The notes below the pieces were generated by a model that was given only the letters and a program-made list of their open reading frames with translations, was not told the origin of the DNA and made no database searches. Made by a program: the position numbers and the translations under genes. A stretch of DNA of 64,000 bases from Liolophura sinensis (Eukaryota > Mollusca > Polyplacophora > Chitonida > Chitonidae), in NCBI RefSeq assembly GCF_032854445.1, contig NC_088296.1, positions 27,048,667-27,112,666 of the forward strand, in the 5' to 3' direction. Shown in pieces: positions 11,165 through 24,800 of this stretch. The stretch's first letter is position 1; every line of letters begins with the position of its first letter.

Positions 11165-11470
11165 GTTTGAGTATTTGCCAGCTATTACACTGTGGTTACT
11201 GCTCTGGATTAACTCTCTATACTGTTGCCGTATTTCATCGGTTACGTGTGACCATTAGCCAGCTATTACACTGTGGTCACTGCTCTGGCTTTACTCTCTA
11301 GACTGTAGCCGTATTTCACCGGTTACGTGTGACCATTAGCCAGCTATTACACTGTGGTCACTGCTCTGGTTTTACTCTCTCTGACGTAGCCGTATTTCAC
11401 TGGTTACGTGTAACCATTTGTCAGCTATGACACCTTGGTCACTGCTCTGGATTAACTCTCTCTGAGGTTG
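11165..11470. repeat. 81-bp tandem repeat, about 4 copies, of an interspersed family
   Basis: The unit holds 'gccagctattacactgtggt', 'cactgctctgg' and 'cggttacgtgtgaccatt'. It is the same family seen at 6490-6610 (inverted) and 23590-24350. Confidence 0.85.
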
Positions 11471-13860
11471 TCTGTTATATTATATTTATGATAGGTGAAA
11501 CTTGTGGAACAAGGGAATAACGATACAATCGTCTTTGTTAGGAAAGTAATTGATATGAAATGGTTCACGCTTATTCAAATGATAGAGATTTTATGATTAA
11601 TATTTAGCTTACATGGTAACTACAAGGGATTTCGGGTGACCATTTAGCAACCTTTTACTCAATCAGGTGTCCAAAATGCGTACTTCTATTATACGTTACT
11701 CACATGACTTAATGTTCCCTTCTTTTTAATTTGGTGTATTTTTTTTAAACACGTATGTTCTGGTTTTTGTGTTAAGTATTCATTTCCTTCCCTGAAGTCG
11801 CAGCATTTTAATTACCTGCTATTGGAATATTAAATTATATTTTACTGAAGATGAACATTGCTGTGCACTTCTCCGTCACGGCTGCTGTGTCGATGTAAGT
11901 TCAAATCCAGCTCAAATAAGTAAATCATAGCTTATCAGCATTGGTGCGACAGAATATATTTCAAAACTTAAGTTAAAATAATCCATTTATTTTCATAGCC
12001 GACAACCAAACATGTTTTGTACACACGTCTTAGATCACCATAGTTACAACTGTCGTTTGTGAAGAAGATTAATTTGACGAGCAAACTAATGCTATTAGCC
12101 AGAAGTCTGCTCTTCCTTGAACAATGAGGTCAAAGGGTCGAATCCACTACTGGCCCGCGCGGTGGGCGGTTTTGTGTACAGTTTTATGGGCTTAAAGGTT
12201 TCTACCGATCAAAAAGTGTGGACAATCTCACCAGTGCGACCAGCAAAATATGCACAAACCTAGCACTACCTCGATCAGGCGCTGATTTCACAAAGCCAGT
12301 TTCGTCTTCAATCAAATTGTAAAATTTCATTTAACAGGTTACGAAGAACCTAAAAAGGGTACACATAATAACTGCTATGTTAAGATAAAGGTATACGCTT
12401 ATTTATCCCATAAACCCGACATGGGATAAAGGGAGTGAAATAAATATTGTATCCCACCTTTCGTCAACAATGTTGAGAGAGGTACATGTATTTGATTGGC
12501 TCACAGAAGCTCATTCATAAAAACCAGCCAATCAAAAGCCACACACGGACCGGACTACTTTTTTTCACCATGTGCTTTTGTCGTCTGCATTTCTGGGACA
12601 AAATCATGACGGAACCACTGAAATTCGGAGATTTTTGCATCCACGGACAATGACGGAGAAGGGAATACACCAAATATTGGCGAAATATATGTATATATGT
12701 AGGAGTATATCTGATTATATAGGTGTAGCTGAACTTTCACCACGCCGATGATGTAAAATCGCACCAGCAACAACACCAACGGCACCGCATGCGGCCAGTG
12801 CAGGTACAGTGCTCGTAAACATACAACGTACGGGGAATTGTCTACAATACAAACGTGTCTGCTATACCTAATTTCGGAAAGCCAGCACCGCGAAGTATCC
12901 AACATTCTCACCTCTATTGTCAGTTCCTTCAACCCTCATATAGATGATAATTTAGAAATCCTCTCCAAGCCTGTGAGTGTAAAGCCGTCCTGCGTAGACC
13001 TTTTTTGTGTGGTGTATATTTGATCTTCCGTATAAATGTTGTGCTTTGGTCTGAGCACGAATGACTGACATCACATATTTAAATTACTCCGCACTGCTGC
13101 ACGCGCTTGTGTAATCAGAAACAGGAGAAAAAATATTCTCGCTGATTTGAGGCATAATTTTGTACTTTTTTTCAATTTTCCACTTATGGGACAAACAGAA
13201 TCTCCAAACTGGACGGCGACTTTTCGTAAGGTGGTTTGTTAGGTACCGGGCAGAGTTTGTAGGTTTCCTGTGAGCTCTTCCCGGTTTCCTCTTTTTCTTT
13301 TGTAAGCGCGGTTGTAATCAAAGCGTGACCGTCATACCAATGTTTGTAGTCGACATAGAAATCATTCACGAACAAGGACATAAGTTTGAAAAGGCCATGC
13401 TTCCAACGTCCACTGTTTTTCCTGCATTCTTGGAAGCATTTTTGTCTGTTGCCAGCTTCACTTACCACACATAAATGTAAACAGTCCCTTGCATACTCTT
13501 AGAGGGCCTTCTGCTTAAATTTACGTTGTTTTGGGTCTTCGAATTATCAACTTGGAACATCCTTATCCGATTTACGAGTGGTATACGAAGGTAGGACCTC
13601 GACGCTTATCCATTAAAAGTCAAGGGAGACAACTTCGGATACAGAAGCGTTTATCTCGTACACAGTATGCACATATAGTTACATGAGCTACAGGCCTATA
13701 TACAAGTATATTAACATAGTACTTAATACATGAATTCACATACAATGTTTCCATCAACATTTTATAAGCAAATTTATCAGCAGAAGAATGTTAATATAGG
13801 CTGTAACAATTGCTCTTCAGTGGAAAAATATAAAAGAAAGAATAAGATTAATTTAAAAAA
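11471..13860. other. non-coding, AT-rich
   Basis: No exon was supported on either strand. The open frames at 12555-12932 and 13184-13468 (minus) lack recognisable domains. No strong repeat was seen. Confidence 0.45.
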
Positions 13861-13879
13861 TACAGTAAGGCATACCCAT

Positions 13880-13990
13880 TTTTACTAGACGTACTTGACA
13901 TGTATTATGACGTACTTGACATGTATCGTGACGTACTTGACATGTATTATGACGTACTTGACATGTATCGTGACGTACTTGAAATATATC
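13880..13990. repeat. 21-bp tandem repeat, about 5 copies
   Basis: The unit is 'gacgtacttgacatgtatta' or '..tatcgt'. A single related 'catgacgtacttgacatat' recurs at about 15186. Confidence 0.9.
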
Positions 13991-14012
13991 CTATAAATGT
14001 TAATTTTTCCGG

Positions 14013-14396
14013 GTAATAAAGCCATGACATATCTTTTTGCTATTCACCACGTGTAATATAAATTCCAACATTTTGACTGGCCCGTGTATCTTTTCATTCA
14101 CAAAATCGACCAATCAAAAGTTACAACTCGGCTGTAAAGGCACCACTTTTTTTTTACAACTTTTTTTTGTCTTCAAATGTCAACATGGCCGACTTTCGAC
14201 CAGGGTAATAAAGCCATGACATAACTTTTTGCTATTCACCACGTGTAATATAAATTCCGACATTTTGACTGGCCCGTGTATCTTTTCATTCACAAAATCG
14301 ACCAATCAAAAGTTACAACTCGGCTGTATAGGCACCGCTTTTTTTTTTACAACTTTTTCTTGTCTTCAAATGTCAACATGGCCGACTTTCGACCAG
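14013..14396. repeat. 192-bp tandem duplication
   Basis: Two copies (14013-14204 and 14205-14396) start 'gggtaataaagccatgaca' and end 'catggccgactttcgaccag'. They differ by a handful of substitutions and homopolymer length. The two similar 60-64-codon open frames arise from this duplication. Confidence 0.92.
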
Positions 14397-16590
14397 GAGA
14401 TCGACATGGTAAAAACTGACTAAAAAAGGTGGTGCCAGAACTATAAATGTGAGAGGAGATATTTAAATCAATGTGGAAATCTTTGTCATTGACTACGACA
14501 TAGAGCTATCGCCACAAAGGCTAAGGAAAATGCCGAGGACGGAAACATCGCCCGGGTAGGCCATTATTTTTCTGAACATTATTCCATAGGCCTGAAACTA
14601 TGTGCTTCGCTAATTTTGACATTATCCAGATAAAACCAATAATATCCACTGCACATAAATTCTATTAGAAATCAACACTCTGTAGACTGTTTCGCTTGTT
14701 TAAGTTAAATTGGCAGTTGTTTTTTGAAAGTTGCACGGCGTGTACTTAGCGAACGTGAAATTTGTCCATTTTTAGACAGTAATTCTTTCTGTGGTAAAAT
14801 GTAATATTCTTGTTATAAATATTAACGCATTGAACAATATATTATATACAGCAAATTGCTGACATGTCTATGATATAAAATAAAGTCGTTACATAAATAA
14901 ATTCTGTCTGTACTATGTTATACTCCTTGATGTACTTGTCACTTAGTGATGACGCTTCACTTAACCTATATAGGCTATATTTCCAAAAGTTTAAATCGTA
15001 ATGATTTTTTCCGCTATAAATTTACAATAAGGCATTTAAATAGGATATGAAATTCGTGACCCTCCATATCAAATTTATTAAACTCGAGCAGTAATTTGCT
15101 TCGGAACAAATGCCAACTACTACTCTCGTTCAATAAATTTGACATCTTCGGGTCACTCATTACATATCCTCTATATAGGCCCTATCATGACGTACTTGAC
15201 ATATATCATGACGTAAATCACAAGACATTTCAGCCAGCATTGCTTCGTTTTGAAATTGTTTGGATGGCGAAGATACAACATAAATTAAAGAGCAGTCAAT
15301 CACACCATACTATACTGAAAGATAGGAACAGTTCACATCGTTTGAAAAAAACACGATTCTTCAAGCATGGCTATTCTAAAAGCCAGCTGAATATTAAACC
15401 GGACTTGAAACAGACGCAGGTAGATACGCATGAACACCATTAGGTGGAACACAAGTGGAAACGGCCATACAATCAGTGAGGTCGGGGCAAATTTAACGCG
15501 TATAGGACGGCTGTCCGGAAATATAGGGCTTTTACATAAGGGAACATACATACGACAGATTGGATATAGGCCAAATACGCTGGCCAATTCATATAACACA
15601 GAAAATAACAAATACACGCAGTATGGGAAACTCCAGCCCATTTGGCAAATGTTACTTTCACGTCCAGAGGGTTGTCGGCTAGGTGTCGGGCTTTTTTTAC
15701 TGTTATTTTCTCGGGATTTCCCGCTCTTCCCCACATATTAACCTTGAAAGTATAACTCACTTAAATTTTTTGAAAACGGTTTAATCTAGAACACAAACCA
15801 GCCAAAGTGTGCAGGCATCAGTAACCTCATACTGCGGGAATCTGTTCTTTTACATAATCTTTAACTTTTTCTCACCTAAAAAGAAAACAATGGATTCAGT
15901 TTTGCCTACATGAAAACTTAAAACGATTGAAAACTTTGGAGAACGTCGGTATTTAATTCACTGCTCTGGCACACAGTGTTCTCAAAATTACATTCATAAA
16001 GCGACAGAGTGAAAAACTGGACGAGCTGCAAATATGAAACCAGTCCACTGGCTGAGAACTGGATTTGAACTCGGACCGTGAGGCACTATGAAGCAACTAG
16101 ATATTCACCAATGCCTCGCTCAGTGTCTTTAATGCTGAATATGAGCTTTTCGCACATCCACAGACTTGTGCACAGTATCAGTGGCAAATGTACACAAACT
16201 AAGTATCACTGATACACATCACAATCATTGTGAATGTGACAGACATATTGTGTATTATGTGCACTGCTCGTGCTTAGAATTCTGTGGCTGTTTAGTTCCG
16301 TAACGGCTGATTTTAGAGAGCAATTCTATAGTTTTCCCACATTAGTTCATGTTATTTCAACAGGAAACTACCATTCGTAATAAATACTGCAATAGTTGAA
16401 CACATTTTTTGGATAACTTTACATATACACATATACATGAACGGAAATACAATATGTATTTTCTTCTTTCACTAAAATGTTTGACATTACATTACTGACG
16501 AACTGCTGCCGACATTAGATAGGAAAGTTTAAATTACATTGTATATGTTGATCACAGGTAAATGTTTACAAAGAAATGCTATTTTCAAAC
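14397..16590. other. non-coding; possible unclassified interspersed repeat near 15430-15745
   Basis: The stretch 15430-15745 is open in several frames on both strands ('ggctgtccggaaatataggg' region). This is more typical of a dispersed element than of a gene, but I cannot name it. Nothing else is supported. Confidence 0.4.
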
Positions 16591-17410
16591 CTATGGCACA
16601 CCACTAACTCCCGAGTAGCAACCTCAAAGTCACCCGAACTCCCGAATAACACATCACTAGCACACAATCAACTCACCACTGACGCACCACAAACTCCCGA
16701 GTAACACACCACCGACGCAATCATGCGTAGTACATCACTAGCCCACTATTAACTCACCATTGGTACACCACAAACTCCTGAGTAGCACATCACTAGCCCA
16801 ATATTAACTCACCATTGGCACACCACAAACTCGCGCGTAGCACATCACAAGCACACTATTAACTCACCATTGGCACACCACAAACTCCTGGGTAGCACAT
16901 CACTAGCCCACTATTAACTCACCATTGGCACACCACAAACTCACGCGTAGCACATCACAAGCACACTATTAACTCACCATTGGCACACCACAAACTCCTG
17001 AGTAGCACATCACTAGCACACTATTAACTCACCATTGGCACACCACAAACTTCCAACTAACACATCACTAGCACACTATTAGCTCACCAGTGGCACGCCA
17101 CAAACTCCTGAGTAGCACTTCACTAGTGCACAACTAAGTCACCATTGATGCGTAACTAACTAAGTAGCACACAACTTGAACACACCCTATAACTCATCAC
17201 TGATGCACCACTAACTAGCACACCATTAGCACACAACTCACTCACCACTGACGCACCACTAACCTTGAAGTAGCACACCACTGGTACACTACTGACTCAC
17301 CACTGACTCCTGAGTAGTACATCACTGGTATATGTACACTAATAACTCACCACTAGCATGACAATAGCTCACGAGTAGCACAACCTCACCACTGGCTATC
17401 ACAGACTAAC
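16590..17410. repeat. ~55-bp tandem repeat, about 14 degenerate copies
   Basis: The units vary around 'cacaccacaaactcctgagt' and 'agcacatcactagcacacta', with 'ttaactcaccattgg'. Copies in the centre (16740-17060) are close; the flanks are degenerate. Confidence 0.85.
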
Positions 17411-18626
17411 TTTCAACTTGCACACCTTTAGCACACTAGTATCTCACTTTACCCTTGATTCTATCGTACCAGCATTATGAAATTCACACAGTATGAAATC
17501 TCAACCTAGACATCGCTGATACAGGAAGAATATATCAAAATGTTCATAAGAAATAAATGGTAAATTTTCTAAATTTAGTGTAATGATTACATTTGGAGTT
17601 CTTGATGTCATAACAACCATGTTATGGCTAACAAATTAAATAATGTGATAATAGACTAACAGAATAGAGAGCAAACAGAGTGGCAATGACGATGTTAATT
17701 AGCAAATGGTCACAGGTAACCACTGAAACCCAGCATACAAAAAATCTGAAAGTCAAATGGAGTAATCAAAAACGGAAGTCTGGACGTGGCTGCAAACTTT
17801 TCATTTCACAAAAATGTTGGCTAAAATGACTCCAATATACTAAACATCTTGTAACGCTTATACAGGGTTCCCACTGACTGATGGGCTACTTGTTAAACTC
17901 TCTTTCCTCGTTGAGCACAAGAAAGGAAAACATCTGACATATAGTTGACACTCTAACTGAAGTTCAAAAATTATGTAAAGAAAAAAAATATGATCTAAGC
18001 TTCTAAGCTTGATCTAATGAGAATCCAGTGAGAATCAATTACAATGTACTTTCACATAAATTCAAGAAATGTTCCCTCATTGTCTCAGCATTACATTTCT
18101 TCGTATTCAGATGTAAAATGGAAACCTAGCTTGGAAAGTTTGATTGGAGCTTGTACTATGGCTTTTCTTTCATTGGATCTTTTGCCACTTTATTTCTGCC
18201 TGAAGTCACATCAGTTTAAAATGCCTTTCATCTTCTGTGCTGTGTTCATCCAACTCATTTTATTCTTGCCCGTGATTTATTATCATGGAATAAAATTCTT
18301 AAAATATACATTTGATCGAAGCACACCCTGCCTCATACACTGTGCATGTGGTCTGAAAATGGCATGCATTAAATATCCCAAAATATCATTATTATATCAA
18401 CTTGGTAATTTTCCTTACCAGATTCCTGCACAAGTAATAAACTCTTGTTACTTCTTGTTAAAAAAAAAAACAAAAAACACACACACACTCATAGAACAAG
18501 GATAAAACTTTGCCAGAACAAAACTTGCAAATAAAAAATAAGAGAAAGACACAGTAAGGTATTTACAAGTTATTTACAGATGGCCCCTAGGATGATGTCA
18601 AAAATAAATCTGTAATAAGTTGGAGG
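17411..18626. other. downstream flank / 3' UTR side of the minus-strand Rab gene
   Basis: AT-rich. A plus-strand frame of 153 codons (18044-18505) has no motif, no supported splice signals and lies antisense to the likely 3' UTR, so I leave it unannotated. A further copy of the 'cacaggtaaccactgaaacc' repeat sits near 17700. Confidence 0.45.
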
Positions 18627-18844
18627 TCAGCAGGAACAACCATTTGTGGAAGAGGAGGAGGAGCTTTGTCTATGAAGGTTGCCCTGAAAGTTTGAATCTA
18701 CGGGAGAGTGAGGCAGGTGAACACTTGAATTGGAAGAAGAAATGGGAAGACCCTGGGAGTCTGTGACGTTTATGCCGCAATCTGGAGAACTCTCACACAA
18801 CTTGATCAACCGTTTGGCAACTTCTAAAAATGCTTCTTCCACAC
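18627..18844 (-). CDS. minus-strand Rab exon 6: C-terminal helix and CSC tail
   Basis: The acceptor is 'cttctgcag|GTGTGG'. The exon completes the Gly split as G|GT, then encodes VEEAFLEVAKRLIKL, a 56-residue polar, Ser-rich tail, and ends CSC-stop. A terminal CXC is a standard Rab prenylation signal. Confidence 0.9.
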
Positions 18845-21800
18845 CTGCAGAAGAGAGAAGGAAAACTGTCGATGATCGGGTTGTAATGTTAGATTTATAC
18901 AAGGTTTATAATCAGTCAGTGACAGGACACGGAAATGATACGGAAATACATTCTGAGAGGATACGGAAATGATACGGAAATACATTCTGAGAGGATACGG
19001 AAATGATACGGAAATACATTCTGACAGGATTCCTCTGGTCCTTGGTGGAAATAAGGGATGGACTCATGTAACTGAGTTGTCATACATGAAGCTGGCTGGA
19101 TACGGTATATTGAAGAATATCACACATCAGTTACTTGCCAGACTTCGTTGTCATATATGAAGTTGGCTGGATATAGTATATTGTAGAATATCACACATCA
19201 GTTACTTGCCAGACTTCGTTGTCATATATGAAGTTGGCTGGATACGGTATATTGTAGAATATCACACATCAGTTACTTGCCAGACTTCGTTGTCATATAT
19301 GAAGTTCGCTGGATATGGTATATTGTAGAATATCACAGATCAGTTACTTGCCAGACTTCGTTGTCATATATGAAGTTGGCTGGATACGGTATATTGTAGA
19401 ATATCACACATCAGTTACTTGCCAGACTTCGTTGTCATATATGAAGTTGGCTGGATATGGTATTTTGTGAGAACACCTGTGAGAACATGCTGGGATTAAC
19501 ACATTGCTAACTTGCAAAAGTGTTGAGGAATTATTTACAGTGGAAGTTTAAGGCATTGTAGGAAAATTATCTCCACAAAACTTCAGTCACGGACTTTACT
19601 CTTTGTATTACAAATATCTTGAGGGAAAAAGACTGATAAAAAGCACAGTCTTTCTTACTAACTGAGCTTCTGCACACTCACACTTACTTTTATAGGTTTC
19701 TAAATCAATGTTTACCATTTTACAACTGATAAATTGTGACTTTCTAGAGACTGGGTTGCTATGGTAATGCCCTCTGAGACAAATGCATGATCTTCCATTC
19801 CACAAAATCTATGAAAATATATGAATGTCTGCGTGACATACATTAACTGGTTATAAAAATGCACTTTCAGAAGCCATAGAGGTCTTAATAATATTTTTCA
19901 TGCCAACACTTTCTCCGATAATTAATTAATCAAACTTAACAAGAGAACTCTTAACTTAAAAGTGGCACTACAACATATACAAGAAGGATGAAGCCATCCG
20001 AATCAAACAACACATGTCACACAAAAACTGCTGAACTTTAGGTGAAATACACGTGTCACACAAAAACTGCTGAACTTTAGGTGAAATACATGTGTAACAC
20101 AAAAACTGCTGAACTTTAGGTGAAATACATGTGTCACACAAAAACTGCTGAACTTTAGGTGAAATACACGTGTCACACAAAAACTGCTGAACTTTAGGTG
20201 AAATACATGTGTAACACAAAAACTGCTGAACCTTAGGTGAAATACACGTGTCACACAAAAACTGCTGCACTTTTGGTGAAACACAAAATGTGTCACACAA
20301 AAACTGCTGAACTTTTGGTGAAATACAACACATGTCACACAAAAACTGCTGAACTTTAGGTGAAATACAAAATGTGTCACACAAAAACTGCTGCACTTTT
20401 GGTGAAACACAAAATGTGTCACAAAAACTGCTGCACTTTTGGTGAAATACAAAATGTGTCACACAAAAACTGCTGAACTTAAGGTGAAATACAAAATGTG
20501 TCACACAAAAACTGCTGAACTTTTGGTGAAATACAACACGTGTCACACAAAAACTGCTGCACTTTTGGTGAAACACAAAATGTGTCACACAAAAACTGCT
20601 GAACTTTAGGTGAAATACATAATGTGTAACACAAAAACTGCTGCACTTTTGGTGAAATACAAAATGTGTCACACAAAAACTGCTGAACTTTAGGTGAAAT
20701 ACAAAATGTGTCACACAAAAGCTGCTGAACCTTAGGTGAAATACAAAATGTGTCACACAAAAACTGCTGCACTTTTGGTGAAATACGAAATGTGTCACAC
20801 AGAAACTGCTGCACTTTTGGTGAAATACAAAATGTGTCACACAAAAACTGCTGGACCTAAGGTGAATACAAAAGGTGTCACACAAAAACTGCTGAACTTT
20901 AGGTGAAATACAAAATGTGTCACACAAAAACTGCTGAACTTTAGGTGAAATCGACCCAGGATTGACCCTGGATCTACCGTTCCCGCTCTACCAACTGTGC
21001 TATTGGGGCCGGTAAAATACAGAATGAGAAGTTCAATGTACATGTACTTACTAACATTTGTTAAGATAGATGTTTCAAAGAACAGTGAGTCAATTGAGGC
21101 AGCATATTCCTGCGCGAAGTTCTATGTACATGGACTTACCAATATTTGTTAAGGCAGATGTTTCAAAGAACAGTGAGTCATTTGAGGCAGCATATTCCTG
21201 TGTGAAGTTCTATGTACATGTACTTACCAATATTTGTTAATGCAGATGTTTCAAAGAACAGTGAGTCAATTGAGGCAGCATATTCCTGTGTGAAGTTCTA
21301 TGTACATGGACTTACCAATATTTGTTAAGATAGATGTTTCAAAGAACAGGGAGTCAATTGAGGCAGCATATTCCTGTGTGAAGTTCTATGTATATAAACT
21401 TACCAATATTTGTTAAGATAGATGTTTCAAAGAACAGGGAGTCAATTGAGGCAGCATATTCCTGTGTGAAGTTCTATGTACATGTACTTACCAATATTTG
21501 TTAAGGCAGATGTTTCAAAGAACAGTGAGTCAACGGAGGCAGCATATTCCTGTGTGAAGTTCTATGTACATGTACTTACCAATATTTGTTAAGATAGATG
21601 TTTCAAAGAACAGTGAGTCAACTGAGGCAGCATACTCCTGTGTGAAGTTCTATGTGCATGGACTTACCAATATTTGTTAAGGTAGATGTTTCAAAGAACA
21701 GTGAGTCAATTGAGGCAGCATATTCCTGTGTGAAGTTCTATGTACATGGACTTACCAATATTTGTTAAGGCAGATGTTTCAAAGAACAGTGAGTCAATTG

Positions 21801-24800
21801 AGGCAGCATATTCCTGTATGAAGTTCTATGTACATGTACTTACCAATATTTGTTAAGGCAGATGTTTCAAAGAACAGTGAGTCAACTGAGGCAGCATATT
21901 CCTGTGTGAAGTTCTATGTACATGTACTTATCAATATCTGTCAAGGCAGATGTTTCAAAGAACAGAGAGTCAACGGAGGCAGCATGCTTTTGTGTGAGGT
22001 TCTATGTACATGTACTTACCAATATTTGTCAAGGCAGATGTTTCAAAGAACAGAGAGTCAACGGAGGCAGCATACTCCTGTGTGAAGTTTTATGTACATG
22101 GACTTACCAATATTTGTTAAGATAGATGTTTCAAAGAACAGAGAGTCAATTGAGGCAGCATGCTCCTGCGTGAAGTTCTATGTACATGGACTTACCAATA
22201 TTTGTTAAGGCAGATGTTTCAAAGAATAGAGAGTCAACGGAGGCAGCATGCTCCTGCGTGAAGTTCTATGTACATGGACTTACCAATATTTGTTAAGGCA
22301 GATGTTTCAAAGAACAGAGAGTCAACTGAGGCAGCATACACCTGTGTGAAGTTCTATGTATATGTACTTACCAATATTTGTCAAGGCAGATGTTTCAAAG
22401 AACAGTGAGTCAACTGAGGCAGCATACTCCTGTGTGAAGTTCTATGTACATGTACTTACCAATATTTGTTAAGGCAGATGTTTCAAAGAACAGTGAGTCA
22501 ATTGAGGCAGCCTACTCCTGTGTGAAGTTCTATGTACATGGACTTACCAATATTTGTCAAGGCAGATGTTTCAAAGAACAGTGAGTCAACGGAGGCAGCA
22601 TACTCCTGCGCGAAGTTCTATGTACATGGACTTACCAATATTTGTCAAGGCAGATGTTTCAAAGAACAGTGAGTCAATTGAGGCAGCATACTCCTGTGTG
22701 AAGTTCTATGTACATAGACTTACCAATATTTGTCAAGGCAGATGTTTCAAAGAACAGTGAGTCAACTGAGGCGGCATACTCCTGTGTGAAGTTCTATGTA
22801 CATGGACTTACCAATATTTGTCAAGGCAGATGTTTCAAAGAACAGTGAGTCAACTGAGGCAGCATACTCCTGTGTGAGGTTCTATGTACATGTACTTACC
22901 AATATTTGTCAAGGCAGATGTTTCAAAGAACAGTGAGTCAACTGAGGCAGCATACTCCTGTGTGAGGTTCTATGTACATGTACTTACCAATATTTGTCAA
23001 GGCAGATGTTTCAAAGAACAGTGAGTCAACGGAGGCAGCATACACCTGTGTGAGGTTCTATGTACATGGACTCACCAATATTTGTTAAGGCAGATGTTTC
23101 AAAGAATAGGGAGTCAATTGAGGCAGCATACTCCTGTGTGAGGTTCTATGTACATGGACTTACCAATATTTGTTAAGGCAGATGTTTCAAAGAACAGGGA
23201 GTCAGTTGAGGCAGCATATTCCTGTGTGAAGTTCTATGTACATGTACTTACCAATATTTGTCAATGCAGATGTTTCAAAGAACAGGGAGTCAACTGAGGC
23301 AGCATACTCCTGTGTGAAGTTCTATGTACATGTACTTACCAATATTTGTCAAGGCAGATGTTTCAAAGAACAGTGAGTCAATTGAGGCAGCATATTCCTG
23401 AGCATCCTCTTTCTTAACTTGTCTCTCATTTTCCAAGTCACATTTGTTGCCAAGGAGACACATAACTATGGGAGTATCAACATTTTTCTTTAATTCTGAA
23501 AATATACCCCAAAAAAAGATTATAGAAAAAATAACAATGCAAGTATTAGGACTTCGATGCTACTGATCTGATAGTGGTAATGAAATACAGTTTATACGAG
23601 TGGCCTTTTAACAAATTATCGCGCTGTCATCGGCTGCTCTGGTTTTACTCTCTATGCCATAAGTCTTTTATTTTTATGACAAAAGGCCACTTTTCACTGG
23701 TTACACATGACCATTTTCCAACTATCACACTGTCATCGCTGCTCTGGTTTTTCTCTCTATACTATAAGTCTCTTAAATTTTTTGACAATAGGCCGTGTTT
23801 CACTGTTTACACATGACCATTTGCCAACCATCACACTGTTGTTGCTGCTCTTGTTTTACTCTCTATACTGTATGCCTGTCACACTGTTGTTGCTGCTCGT
23901 TTTACTCTCTGCACTGTACGTCTGTCACACTGTCGTCGCTGCTCGTTTTACTCTCTATGCTGTACGTCTATCACACTGTTGTCACTGCTCTTGTTTTACT
24001 CTCTATACTGTACGTCTGTCACACTGTCATTGCTGTTCTGGATTTACTCTCTATGCTGTACGTCTATCACACTGTTGTCATTGTTTTTCTGGATTTACTC
24101 TCTATACTGTACGTCTGTCACACTGTCATTGCTGTTCTGGATTTACTCTCCATGCTGTACATCTATCACACTGTTGTCGCTGCTCTTGTTTTACTCTCTA
24201 TACTGTATGTCTGTCACATTGTCATTGCTGTTCTGGATTTACTCTCTATGCTGTATGTCTGTCACACTGTCATTGCTGTTCTGGATTTACTCTCTATGCT
24301 GTATGTCTATCACACTGTCATCGCTTCTCTTCTTTTATTCTCTATGCCGTAAGCCTTCATAATATATGGTTTCTCATCATGTGTAGTATACATTCCTTTT
24401 TGATGAATAACAAGATGATATCCTGACAAGGTGATATCTTGTTATCTTAACTTAACTACAGAGATAGTACAGATACTATGTGATGAGGGTACCTGTTAGT
24501 GTTACACTGCCTTGTTTCCTTCAGGTTGATACTGCATTTAATAATGTTTCACTCAAACTTCACTTAGGCTTATAACATGTATACAGAGGCCCAGCCCTTG
24601 ATATCACAGAAAGAACTTAATCATAAAATATCATGAAATACAATCAAACTTACCACCAAAACTTTCAATATCATACACATTGTAAAAGGTGTCTGATGAT
24701 GTGATATCAAATACTACAGCCAAACTTATGACTAACTCAGTCCTTGATATCACAGAAGCTGTGGTGATGTGATATCAAACATTACAGCCCAACTTTCTGC

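Noticed and set aside
18044-18505. 153-codon plus-strand protein
   Set aside because: It is AT-rich, has no motif and lies antisense to the probable 3' UTR of the Rab gene; a run of lysines arises from an A-rich tract.
19968-20927. 319-codon Cys/Phe-rich repeat protein (minus)
   Set aside because: It is the translation of the ~42-bp intronic array with two frames open at once.
20012-23339. CRISPR array
   Set aside because: The repeats are contiguous or exon-derived without variable unique spacers, and the sequence is animal nuclear DNA with introns.
23707-24426. 239-codon Cys/Leu-rich frames (plus), which look membrane-like
   Set aside because: Three overlapping plus frames are all open and low complexity, in a tandem array inside intron 4 of the Rab gene.
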